Assembly (NCBI GenBank): GCA_002353225.1
Contig: DEJF01000037.1
Coordinates: 1 to 14,759 of the forward strand
Direction of reading: 5' to 3'
From: Prevotella sp. UBA2755
GTDB taxonomy: Bacteria > Bacteroidota > Bacteroidia > Bacteroidales > Bacteroidaceae
Length of the DNA: 14,759 bases
Shown: positions 1-6,088 of the stretch, in pieces
Position numbering within the stretch: the stretch's first letter is position 1
Layout of the letters: each line of letters begins with the position of its first letter
Made by a program: the position numbers and the translations under genes
The notes under the pieces: generated by a model
Database searches by the model: none
The model's input: the letters and a program-made list of their open reading frames with translations, nothing else
Told to the model about the DNA's origin: nothing

Positions 1-359
1 TGGAAGAATAGCATGACGAAGACGGCCTCGGGGAACTCAGTCTCCGCACCAGGAAGAAAACCGATACACAATGCTCCAATGGTTGCTATTGACATCAGAA
101 AATGCTCGTTGAAAGCATCACCGTGGATGATACCCTCAATAGCCTCTTTCAGAGTGTCATGTCCGATAAGTAAATAAGGTACAAGATAGATTAACAGCAG
201 CTGCCAGTTGGGTAACTGATAGTTTTTCTCTATGAGGACTGCTCCAATTAGTAGAATAACGGTCAGTCCGATGAGTAACAGTTGACTCTTCTGTCCCTCG
301 TGGTGATGATGCTCATGCTCGTTGGAGCAGCATTCTTGATGATGATGTTCGTGTGACAT
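1..359 (-). CDS. Heavy-metal translocating P-type ATPase, N-terminal part (runs off the window)
   Basis: This is the first ~119 codons of a larger gene read leftwards; the ATG is at 357-359 and the gene continues past base 1. The N-terminus is very rich in His with a Cys pair (MSHEHHHQECCSNEHEHHHH), typical of metal-binding tails of zinc, cadmium or cobalt exporters. Two hydrophobic segments follow at about residues 25-40 and 48-60, then motifs I associate with Bacteroidetes P1B-type ATPases (IGHDTLKEA, NEHFLMSIATIGAL, FLPGAETEFPEAVFVMLFF). The catalytic DKTGT loop and the ion-binding CPC-type motif lie outside the window, so metal specificity cannot be read directly. Two palindromic operator-like sites sit upstream, suggesting metal-responsive control. 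The family is well supported; the metal is inferred from the His-rich tail. Confidence 0.85.
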   Translation of the reverse strand, partial: MSHEHHHQECCSNEHEHHHHEGQKSQLLLIGLTVILLIGAVLIEKNYQLPNWQLLLIYLVPYLLIGHDTLKEAIEGIIHGDAFNEHFLMSIATIGALCIGFLPGAETEFPEAVFVMLFF

Positions 360-387
360 ACCTTTTACTTTTTCTTATTACTGAGTG

Positions 388-395
388 CAAAGGTA
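388..395 (-). promoter_or_regulatory. Bacteroidetes -7 promoter element for the P-type ATPase
   Basis: Read on the minus strand the sequence is TACCTTTG followed by C, matching the Bacteroidetes -7 consensus TAnnTTTG, 28 nt upstream of the ATPase start codon. No TTTG is present at the usual ~20-nt spacing; the palindrome at 406-424 occupies that region, which suits a regulated promoter. The transcription start would be near 380-383. Confidence 0.6.
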
Positions 396-405
396 TGGAA
401 AGAGT

Positions 406-424
406 TTTGCAACCTGGTTGCAAA
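406..424. promoter_or_regulatory. Perfect 19-bp palindrome, probable repressor operator (proximal)
   Basis: The sequence is TTTGCAACCTGGTTGCAAA, perfectly symmetric around T415. It sits just upstream of the ATPase -7 element and covers the expected -33 position, so a bound protein would block RNA polymerase. A second copy of the half-sites lies with its centre 38 bp away. The arrangement (TGCAA, 5-7 nt, TTGCA) resembles operators of Fur-family metal regulators. No regulator gene is in the window, so the assignment is inference. Confidence 0.6.
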
Positions 425-442
425 CGGCAAAAAAGTGTCGTT

Positions 443-463
443 TTCTGCAACTGGATTGCAAAA
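443..463. promoter_or_regulatory. Second, imperfect operator-like palindrome (distal)
   Basis: TGCAA at 446-450 and TTGCA at 456-460 form a palindrome around a 5-nt centre (CTGGA), with TT/AA pairs extending it to 443-463. It shares half-sites and centre with the palindrome at 406-424. It lies immediately after the radC stop codon, in the space between radC and the ATPase gene. Confidence 0.5.
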
Positions 464-467
464 CACC

Positions 468-1154
468 TCAGAGTCGTCCCTCCTCGTGGTAACTGTAATA
501 ATGCCCGTCGGTCACAATGATATGGTCGAGGAAATGGATGCGCATCACCCTGCATGCCCTCTGCAGGTTCTCTGTCAGGGCATCGTCTTCTTTGCTGGGG
601 CGCAGATTGCCAGATGGGTGGTTGTGGCAGACAGCGAGGATGGTGGCATTAGCAAGAAGCACTTCCTTGAGGATGATACGGATATCTACCGCCACCTCTG
701 TGATGCCACCGTGTGAGACACGCATCTTCTTGATGAGTTTATAGTTTTGATTCATAAGCAGGATCCAGAACTCTTCCACGTCCAAGTCTTGCATGACTGG
801 GTGCATGTGGTTATAGATACGGGTTGCGGTCCCGCAGTCGGGACGTTCCTCTGGTGTCTCCATCTGTCGCCGTTTCCCCAACTCACAGGCGGCGAGAATA
901 GATATCGCCTTTGCCTCTCCGATGCCATTATACTGACATAGTTCGTCGATGCTGTTCTTTCCCAGTGTGTTCAGGTTGTTATGACAGTCGTTAAGAATAC
1001 GTTTCATCAGGTCGACAGCACTCTCCTTGGTGGAGCCTGATCCAATGAGAATGGCAAGTAACTCTGCGTTACTCAGTGCGTCAGCACCCAGTCGCATCAT
1101 TTTCTCACGTGGGCGATCTTCCTCCGCCCATTGGTTGATATTGAGTTTCTCCAT
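468..1154 (-). CDS. radC: RadC/YeeS-like JAB domain protein (UPF0758)
   Basis: A 228-aa protein of normal length for RadC. The N-terminal part (about residues 8-95) carries the UPF0758 helix-hairpin-helix-like region (RPREK, LSNAELLAILIGSG, GIGEAKA). The C-terminal JAB/MPN domain carries the metal-binding motif HNHPSGNLRPSKED, with His177, His179 and Asp190 as likely zinc ligands. The family was once linked to DNA repair but its biochemical role is unsettled. The ATG at 1154 fits the usual MEKLxIxxWAEEDRPREK start. It lies 28 nt after the glycosyltransferase stop on the same strand and is probably cotranscribed with it and efp. No clear terminator separates it from the ATPase gene. Confidence 0.95.
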   Translation of the reverse strand: MEKLNINQWAEEDRPREKMMRLGADALSNAELLAILIGSGSTKESAVDLMKRILNDCHNNLNTLGKNSIDELCQYNGIGEAKAISILAACELGKRRQMETPEERPDCGTATRIYNHMHPVMQDLDVEEFWILLMNQNYKLIKKMRVSHGGITEVAVDIRIILKEVLLANATILAVCHNHPSGNLRPSKEDDALTENLQRACRVMRIHFLDHIIVTDGHYYSYHEEGRL

Positions 1155-1182
1155 TTTAGTTGATAATAAGAAACGTTTGAAT

Positions 1183-2235
1183 TTATTTGTAGAAGTTTTT
1201 CTCGAAGGCGGTAAATTCGTCTTGTTTTAGTACACATCGTTTCCACCAACTCTCAATGAGTCCCAATCCGTAGCCCATCAGTTGGACGAAAGCGGCAGGA
1301 ACACTGAGCAATCCTACTTTCAGACTCTTGTTCTGAATGGTGGAGTCAATGGTAATGATGAGACTATAGAGGATAATCGGCAACCATGGGACAGCACAGA
1401 GCCAGTACCAACGGTGTACGTCATCATAATGCATCAGGACACGTCCGACAGCGGAGATGAGAACCAGTCCGATGACTCCAACCGTAAATACGGTAGGTAA
1501 CAGATGCACTAACTTAAGAGTACCAGGATGGCGTTTCTCTAAATTGATACGGGCAATCCCGCTGTTATATACCTGCCGGAAGAACTTTCGGAAGTCCGTG
1601 CGGCGCTTATGCCATACCCATGCTTCTGGGAAGAGTTGGGGCTGATAGCCTGCCTCCACAATGCGGTAACTGAAATCAATATCCTCACCGAAACGCATTT
1701 TGGAGAAGCCACCCAGTTGGAGATAGACATCCCGACGGATACCCATATTAAAGGAACGAGGATAGAACTTGTCGAGTTTCTTTTTCCCTCCACGGATACC
1801 TCCTGTTGTAAAGAATGAGGTCATCGAGTAACTGATAGCCTTCTGTATAGGGGTAAAAGAAGGGTGAGATGCGTCAGGACCACCAAAGGCAACGATAGGG
1901 TGTAGAGTTGAGAGTGTAGAGTTGAGAGCAAGGTGTACAGCCTCCAGATAGCCAGTTGGCAGTACTACGTCGCTGTCAATGATCAGTACGTATTCACCCT
2001 GTGCCCGTTCTACACCATAGTTGCGGCTCTGTCCAGGACCACTGTTTTCCTTATAGTAATAATGCAAATCAAGGATGCTTGCGTATTTGTCGCAAACATC
2101 CTTGCAGGTCTTTTCCGATCCGTCCTCTATAATCAGTACCTCAAAGTCTTTCAGCGTCTGGGAGCATAGGCTCTCAAGCAACTCGTCCACCTCGTCGGGG
2201 CGATTAAATACAGGGACGATAATCGAATACTTCAA
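1183..2235 (-). CDS. Family 2 glycosyltransferase, membrane-anchored, TTG start
   Basis: A 350-aa GT-A fold glycosyltransferase. The N-terminal strand KYSIIVPVFNRPDEV (residues 2-16), the IDSD metal/nucleotide-sugar motif (86-89), the GGIRGG loop (145-150) and the GEDIDFSYR acidic motif (183-191) mark family GT2. Three hydrophobic stretches (about 244-265, 277-297, 307-328) anchor the C-terminus in the membrane. Sugar and acceptor are unknown; a role in cell-surface glycan assembly is likely. The start must be TTG (2233-2235): an in-frame TGA lies at 2239-2241 and the next in-frame Met is residue 138, far past the conserved N-terminus. That TTG is the last three bases of a heptanucleotide repeat. 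Residues ~103-112 (LNSTLSTL) are encoded by another heptad array. The gene follows efp by 22 nt. Confidence 0.92.
   Translation of the reverse strand: MKYSIIVPVFNRPDEVDELLESLCSQTLKDFEVLIIEDGSEKTCKDVCDKYASILDLHYYYKENSGPGQSRNYGVERAQGEYVLIIDSDVVLPTGYLEAVHLALNSTLSTLHPIVAFGGPDASHPSFTPIQKAISYSMTSFFTTGGIRGGKKKLDKFYPRSFNMGIRRDVYLQLGGFSKMRFGEDIDFSYRIVEAGYQPQLFPEAWVWHKRRTDFRKFFRQVYNSGIARINLEKRHPGTLKLVHLLPTVFTVGVIGLVLISAVGRVLMHYDDVHRWYWLCAVPWLPIILYSLIITIDSTIQNKSLKVGLLSVPAAFVQLMGYGLGLIESWWKRCVLKQDEFTAFEKNFYK
1900..1928. repeat. Heptanucleotide tandem repeat inside the glycosyltransferase gene
   Basis: Four consecutive 7-mers alternate GTGTAGA and GTTGAGA on the plus strand. On the coding strand they give the low-complexity peptide LNSTLSTL between the IDSD motif and the FGGPD region. 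The same two heptamers recur at 6055-6075 between ddl and the acyltransferase gene, more than 4 kb away. Confidence 0.85.
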
Positions 2236-2260
2236 TTGTCAATTGTCAATTAGAGAATTA
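2233..2260. repeat. Heptanucleotide array between efp and the glycosyltransferase
   Basis: CAATTGT occurs at 2233-2239 and 2240-2246, then decayed copies CAATTAG (2247-2253) and AGAATTA (2254-2260). The array runs from the efp stop codon to the TTG start codon of the glycosyltransferase and overlaps both. It pushes the nearest good Shine-Dalgarno (GAAGGAG on the minus strand, 2261-2267, inside the end of efp) 25 nt away from the start codon. Confidence 0.85.
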
Positions 2261-2824
2261 CTCCTTCACACGGTTCAGATAACTGCCGTCACGAGTATCG
2301 ACCTGAATGAGGTCACCCTCGTTGATGAACAGAGGAACACGAACCTCTACGCCAGTCTCCAGTGTAGCGGGCTTGGTAGCGTTGGTGGCGGTGTCACCCT
2401 TGATGCCTGGCTCTGAGTGGGTCACACGGAGGTTTGTCTTCACAGGCATCTCGGCATAGAGAATAGTGCCATCGGTAGTGTCGCTGACAACAGATACCAC
2501 GTCACCCTCTTTCATATACTCATGACCTATAACGAGGTCGTTGGCAATAGGAATCTGCTCGAAACTCTCCTGGTTCATGAAGATACGACCTTCCTGATCC
2601 TCATAGAGATACTGATAGTCACGATGCTCGATGACTACATCCTCCAGTTTCTCACCGATGTTGTAGCGACGCTCCAGAACACGACCGTCAGTAACATTCT
2701 TCATCTTGATGTTCATGATGGTGTTGCCCTTACCTGGCTTACGGTGCTGGAAATCGATGCAAACCCAAATAGAGCCATCCATGCGGATAGCAGTTCCTTT
2801 CTTAATGTCTTGTGAATTAATCAT
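2258..2824 (-). CDS. efp: Translation elongation factor P
   Basis: A 188-aa protein, the usual EF-P length. The N-terminal KOW-like domain (1-62) has the loop HRKPGKGN with Lys32 at the tip that reaches the peptidyl-transferase centre. It is followed by the central OB domain and the C-terminal OB domain, whose signature GDTATNATKPATLETG precedes VPLFINEGDLIQVDTRDGSYLNRV. EF-P binds between the P and E sites and relieves ribosome stalling at polyproline. Lys32 is the site modified in other bacteria; no modification enzyme is in the window. The ATG at 2822-2824 gives the normal N-terminus. It is the first gene of a leftward run with the glycosyltransferase and radC, divergent from rpmH, and has a -7 element at 2868-2875. 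Confidence 0.98.
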   Translation of the reverse strand: MINSQDIKKGTAIRMDGSIWVCIDFQHRKPGKGNTIMNIKMKNVTDGRVLERRYNIGEKLEDVVIEHRDYQYLYEDQEGRIFMNQESFEQIPIANDLVIGHEYMKEGDVVSVVSDTTDGTILYAEMPVKTNLRVTHSEPGIKGDTATNATKPATLETGVEVRVPLFINEGDLIQVDTRDGSYLNRVKE

Positions 2825-2867
2825 ATAAAATGGTTATTTTAATAATGTATATCTCTCATTTCGGGTG

Positions 2868-2875
2868 CAAAGGTA
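2868..2875 (-). promoter_or_regulatory. -7 promoter element for efp
   Basis: Minus-strand TACCTTTG followed by CA matches TAnnTTTG, 43 nt upstream of the efp ATG. The position where a -33 TTTG should be (about 2896-2899) is inside an AT-rich heptad repeat and shows no TTTG. Confidence 0.6.
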
Positions 2876-2879
2876 CGAA

Positions 2880-2914
2880 ATAATTCTTAATTCATAATTC
2901 ATAATTCATAATTT
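2880..2914. repeat. AT-rich heptanucleotide array in the efp/rpmH divergent promoter region
   Basis: Five consecutive 7-mers: ATAATTC, TTAATTC, ATAATTC, ATAATTC and ATAATTT. The array lies between the -7 elements of efp (leftward) and rpmH (rightward) and covers the presumed -33 region of efp. Confidence 0.8.
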
Positions 2915-2925
2915 TTTGGGAAAAA

Positions 2926-2957
2926 CTTGCGTATTTGGAAAATAATGTGTACTTTTG
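2926..2957 (+). promoter_or_regulatory. Promoter of rpmH
   Basis: A -7 element TACTTTTG at 2950-2957 matches TAnnTTTG. A partial -33 (CTTG, 2926-2929) lies exactly 20 nt upstream. The start codon follows 44 nt after the -7 element, leaving an A-rich 5' leader. Confidence 0.65.
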
Positions 2958-3001
2958 CAACCCGATTCGTGGAATAATAACAATAAAAAGATAATAAGAC
3001 A

Positions 3002-3157
3002 ATGAAAAGAACATTTCAGCCACACAATCGCCGTCGCGTGAACAAGCATGGCTTCCGTGAGCGTATGGCAACAAAGAATGGTCGTCGCGTTCTGGCTTCT
3101 CGCCGTGCGAAAGGTCGTAAGAAGTTGACTGTTTCTGACGAGCATCATGGAAAGTAA
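3002..3157 (+). CDS. rpmH: 50S ribosomal protein L34
   Basis: A 51-aa very basic protein starting MKRTFQPHNRRRVNKHGF and continuing RERMATKNGRRVLASRRAKG, then RKKLTVSD: the invariant L34 core. The C-terminal extension (SDEHHGK) is slightly longer than in E. coli L34, as is common in Bacteroidetes. L34 is part of the large ribosomal subunit. The gene stands alone between its own promoter (2926-2957) and terminator (3190-3226), divergent from efp. There is no rnpA directly downstream, unlike in many other phyla. Confidence 0.97.
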   Translation: MKRTFQPHNRRRVNKHGFRERMATKNGRRVLASRRAKGRKKLTVSDEHHGK

Positions 3158-3189
3158 TCTTCATTCTTGAAGGAGTAAAAGAAAGAATG

Positions 3190-3226
3190 TCGGGAGTAGA
3201 CGAAAGGTCAACTCTCGATTTTTTTT
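3190..3226 (+). terminator. Rho-independent terminator of rpmH
   Basis: TCGGGAGT (3190-3197) pairs with ACTCTCGA (3211-3218) with one G-U pair, and an inner GAC/GTC closes a GAAAG loop after a single A/A mismatch. Eight T residues follow (3219-3226). Confidence 0.85.
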
Positions 3227-3234
3227 ATTGATTA

Positions 3235-3266
3235 TTTGGCATTGTCGATTATTATTTGTATTTTTG
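3235..3266 (+). promoter_or_regulatory. Promoter of the PASTA / RluD / ddl / acyltransferase / NigD operon
   Basis: TTTG at 3235-3238 and TATTTTTG at 3259-3266 are separated by 20 nt, matching the Bacteroidetes -33/-7 arrangement. The first start codon is at 3299. No other consensus promoter was seen in the short gaps between the five genes. Confidence 0.75.
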
Positions 3267-3298
3267 CCGTTTAGTAACGACGTATATTATATATAATA

Positions 3299-3979
3299 AT
3301 GAACGCGAAGGAAATTTGGAGTAAGATAGCCAGCCATTATGTGCTTCTCAACCTGCTTGCCATGGTGGTAGTGGTCGTATTACTATGTGTTGGTGTGAAG
3401 TTCGGTTTAGCACTATATACCCATCACGGGGAGGGTATCGAAGTTCCTGAGTTGAAGGGGATGACCTATCAGAAGGCAAGACTCCTGCTTGAGGAGAAAA
3501 ACCTGAATATCGTGGTCAGTGACTCTGGTTATCAGAAGTCTTTTCCTGCAGATTGTATCTTGGCGCAGACCCCAGGATTCGGCACGAAGGTGAAGTCGGG
3601 GCATGCCATTTATGTGACGGTCAACTCACCCTCGTCACCAACATTCGCTATTCCTGATATCGTGGATAACTCCAGTTTCCGTGAAGCAGAGGCAAAGTTG
3701 ATGGCAATGGGTTTTCGCTTGACGGCGCCTCAGAAGGTGGTGGGTGAGAAAGACTGGGTCTATGGCATCCTCTGTCGGGGTAGAAGAGTGTCGAATGGAG
3801 ACCGGGTGGCAATTGACTACCCATTGACGTTGATGATTGGTACTGGCTCGTATGACGAGGACGATGCTGCATTAGATGAATATGTGGAACCTACCTATGA
3901 GGCTGACCCTGCAACGGATACGACTAATTCGCCAGCGACAGAAGAAGTAGATGAGTTTGTGGAGGTAACAGCACCATGA
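3299..3979 (+). CDS. Membrane-anchored PASTA domain protein
   Basis: A 226-aa protein with a short cytoplasmic N-terminus, one transmembrane helix (about residues 16-40) and two extracytoplasmic PASTA domains (about 46-110, beginning IEVPELKGMTYQKARLLL; and about 117-180, IPDIVDNSSFREAEAKL). An acidic, Thr-rich tail follows (190-226). PASTA domains elsewhere bind peptidoglycan or beta-lactams, but this protein has no kinase or transpeptidase domain. Its stop codon overlaps the start of the pseudouridine synthase gene (ATGA), implying translational coupling. First gene of the operon, with a consensus promoter 33 nt upstream. The location beside ddl fits an envelope role; the exact function is unknown. 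Confidence 0.88.
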   Translation: MNAKEIWSKIASHYVLLNLLAMVVVVVLLCVGVKFGLALYTHHGEGIEVPELKGMTYQKARLLLEEKNLNIVVSDSGYQKSFPADCILAQTPGFGTKVKSGHAIYVTVNSPSSPTFAIPDIVDNSSFREAEAKLMAMGFRLTAPQKVVGEKDWVYGILCRGRRVSNGDRVAIDYPLTLMIGTGSYDEDDAALDEYVEPTYEADPATDTTNSPATEEVDEFVEVTAP

Positions 3980-5034
3980 CAGAGGAACTGGATGATATCG
4001 CTTTGATGGAGGATGATGAGGGGCAGGGGGAACTCTATGAGCACCTTCGTATGGAGGTGGATCGTGGACAGGAACCGGTTCGCATCGACAAGTATATGTC
4101 GGAGCATGTCCAGCATTCCTCCCGTAACCGCATCCAGAAAGCGGCAGATGCAGGTTTTATTCAGGTCAACGGTAAACCAGTAAAGAGTAATTATAAGGTT
4201 CGTCCGGGTGATACGATAACCTTGATGCTCGACCGTCCGCATTATGATACGACGATAGAACCCGAGGACATCCCGTTGGAGATTGTCTATGAGGACGACC
4301 AGTTGATGGTCATCAATAAGCCTGCCGGAATGGTGGTGCATCCTGGGTGTGGCAATTTCCACGGGACGCTGGTAAATGCCATTGCATGGCATCTGCGTGA
4401 CTTGCCGACCTATGACCCTAACGACCCGTCTGTAGGACTGGTACACCGTATCGACAAGGACACCAGTGGATTGTTGGTTATCGCCAAGACACCAGAGGCA
4501 AAGACGGAGTTAGGAGCACAGTTCTTCAACCATGACACGCATCGTAGTTATCACGCCTTGGTGTGGGGTAACTTCACAGAGGATGCAGGACGCATCGAAG
4601 GCAATATCGGACGTGATCCGAAAGACCGTCTCCGTATGGCTGTCTTTCCCCCAGGCTCTGAAGTTGGCAAGAGTGCCGTCACCCATTATAAGGTGTTGGA
4701 GCGTTATGGTTATGTGACCTTGGTGGAGTGTCGTTTGGAGACAGGACGTACCCATCAGATCCGAGCCCATATGAAACATATCGGGCATCCACTCTTTGCT
4801 GATGAGCGCTATGGGGGGATGGAAATCCTGCGTGGAGAGCGTACTGCCTCTTATAAGGCATATATCCAGAACTGTTTCAAACTCTGCAACCGCCAGGCGT
4901 TGCATGCTAAGACACTGGGCTTCGTCCATCCTGTCACTGGTGAGCAGATGGACTTCACCTCAGAACTTGCAGAGGATATGGCGGCACTGATAGAAAAGTG
5001 GCGGAATTATAGTCGCAATCTCGCAATCTCGTAA
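3976..5034 (+). CDS. rluD: RluA/RluD-family 23S rRNA pseudouridine synthase
   Basis: 352 aa. An S4 RNA-binding domain at about 36-85 (RIDKYMSEHV, FIQVNGKPVKSNYKVRPGD) precedes the catalytic domain, which contains VINKPAGMVVHPG (112-124), the HRIDKDTSG motif with catalytic Asp160, and the C-terminal RTHQIRAHMKHIGHPLFAD. These enzymes isomerise uridine to pseudouridine in rRNA; RluD acts on helix 69 of 23S rRNA. The S4 domain and length favour RluD over RluA or RluC, but the target positions are not proven. The gene overlaps the PASTA gene by 4 nt. The C-terminus (LAIS plus stop) is encoded by an octanucleotide repeat that continues into the spacer before ddl. Confidence 0.93.
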   Translation: MTEELDDIALMEDDEGQGELYEHLRMEVDRGQEPVRIDKYMSEHVQHSSRNRIQKAADAGFIQVNGKPVKSNYKVRPGDTITLMLDRPHYDTTIEPEDIPLEIVYEDDQLMVINKPAGMVVHPGCGNFHGTLVNAIAWHLRDLPTYDPNDPSVGLVHRIDKDTSGLLVIAKTPEAKTELGAQFFNHDTHRSYHALVWGNFTEDAGRIEGNIGRDPKDRLRMAVFPPGSEVGKSAVTHYKVLERYGYVTLVECRLETGRTHQIRAHMKHIGHPLFADERYGGMEILRGERTASYKAYIQNCFKLCNRQALHAKTLGFVHPVTGEQMDFTSELAEDMAALIEKWRNYSRNLAIS

Positions 5035-5052
5035 TATTGAAATATCGAAAAT
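5013..5052. repeat. Decaying octanucleotide repeat at the rluD stop codon
   Basis: Successive 8-mers are TCGCAATC, TCGCAATC, TCGTAATA, TTGAAATA and TCGAAAAT. The array supplies the last codons of rluD, its TAA stop and most of the 28-nt spacer before ddl. The first two copies are identical and later copies decay. Confidence 0.7.
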
Positions 5053-5062
5053 AGAAATAAAT

Positions 5063-6055
5063 ATGAAAAAAGAAAAACGTGTAATAGCCATCGTTTGTGG
5101 TGGCGACTCTTCTGAGCACGATGTATCGTTGCGCTCAGCACAGGGTCTTTATTCGTTCTTTGACAAAGAGCGATATGATGTGTATATTGTGGATGTGAAA
5201 GGACAGGACTGGCATGTGGAACTGCATGACGGAACGACGGCACGCATCGACCGTAACGATTTCTCGTTTGTCGAGAACGGTAAGGCGAAGCGTTTCGACT
5301 ATGCTTATATCACTATCCACGGTACACCGGGTGAGAATGGTATCATGCAGGGTTATTTTGATTTGGTGCGCGTACCATATAGTACCAGTGGCGTATTAGT
5401 GGAGGCAATGACTTTTGATAAGTTCGTGCTTAACCAATATCTGCGTGGTTATGGTGTCGCTGTTGCCGACTCCCTGTTGATCCGCAAAGGCTATGATGAA
5501 CTGGTGAGCGATGACGAGATAGAACAGCGCATCGGTATGCCTTGTTTCGTTAAACCAGCCGCTGACGGCTCTTCTTTTGGTGTGACAAAGGTGAAGGACA
5601 AAGACCAACTCGCTCCTGCCATCCGTAAGGCGATGATGGAGAGCCCTGAGGTGATGGTGGAACAGTTCTTGGAGGGTACAGAGATCACAATGGGTATCTA
5701 TAAGACCAAGAAGAAATCGGTTCCATTCCCTATTACAGAGGTGGTTACCCAGAACGAGTTCTTCGACTATAACGCCAAATATAATGGCCAGGTACAGGAA
5801 ATTACTCCAGCCCGTATTAGTGAGGATGTGGCACGCCGCGTCCGTGAGATAACCAGCCATATCTATGATATTCTGCATTGTAATGGTATTATCCGCATCG
5901 ACTATATTATCTCCCCACAGGGTAAGATATCGATGTTGGAGGTGAACACAACTCCAGGTATGACCGCCACCAGTTTTATTCCTCAGCAGGTCCGTGCAGC
6001 AGGCTTGAGTATGACTGACGTGCTGACGGATATAGTAGAGAATCAGTTTGATTAG
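5063..6055 (+). CDS. ddl: D-alanine--D-alanine ligase
   Basis: 330 aa, ATP-grasp family. The N-terminal motif CGGDSSEHDVSL (12-23, with Glu18 at the first D-Ala site), HGTPGENG (86-93), the central FVKPAADGSSFGV (162-174), EQFLEGTEIT (200-209) and the C-terminal IRIDYI / EVNTTPGMT (277-301, metal and phosphate binding) are all present. The enzyme joins two D-alanines using ATP in the cytoplasm to make the end of the peptidoglycan stem peptide. The ATG at 5063 gives the canonical KRVIAIVCGG start. It lies 28 nt after rluD and 33 nt before the acyltransferase. The stop codon (6053-6055) touches a heptanucleotide repeat array. Confidence 0.97.
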   Translation: MKKEKRVIAIVCGGDSSEHDVSLRSAQGLYSFFDKERYDVYIVDVKGQDWHVELHDGTTARIDRNDFSFVENGKAKRFDYAYITIHGTPGENGIMQGYFDLVRVPYSTSGVLVEAMTFDKFVLNQYLRGYGVAVADSLLIRKGYDELVSDDEIEQRIGMPCFVKPAADGSSFGVTKVKDKDQLAPAIRKAMMESPEVMVEQFLEGTEITMGIYKTKKKSVPFPITEVVTQNEFFDYNAKYNGQVQEITPARISEDVARRVREITSHIYDILHCNGIIRIDYIISPQGKISMLEVNTTPGMTATSFIPQQVRAAGLSMTDVLTDIVENQFD

Positions 6056-6087
6056 TTGAGAGTGTAGAGTTGAGAGTTTGCTACCGC
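6055..6087. repeat. Heptad array plus conserved GTTTGCTACCGC tail between ddl and the acyltransferase
   Basis: GTTGAGA (6055-6061), GTGTAGA (6062-6068) and GTTGAGA (6069-6075) are followed by GTTTGCTACCGC (6076-6087). The 16-mer GAGAGTTTGCTACCGC at 6072-6087 recurs exactly at 7083-7098 inside the downstream gene. The unit starts on the last base of the ddl stop codon and ends 1 nt before the next ATG (6089), so it makes up the whole spacer and the ribosome-binding region. Confidence 0.85.
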
Positions 6088-6088
6088 T

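Noticed and set aside
468..1154. radC as a sign of a mobile element
   Set aside because: RadC homologues occur on mobile elements, but this one is full-length, sits in a tight run with efp and a glycosyltransferase, and no integrase or conjugation gene is near.
3895..4929. Long antisense frames over the PASTA and rluD genes (183 and 139 codons)
   Set aside because: Both are shadows of the real genes on the opposite strand, with no family motifs, start signals or promoters.
5396..5878. 160-codon antisense frame over ddl
   Set aside because: Complement of a highly conserved ligase gene; composition is explained by the codon use of ddl.
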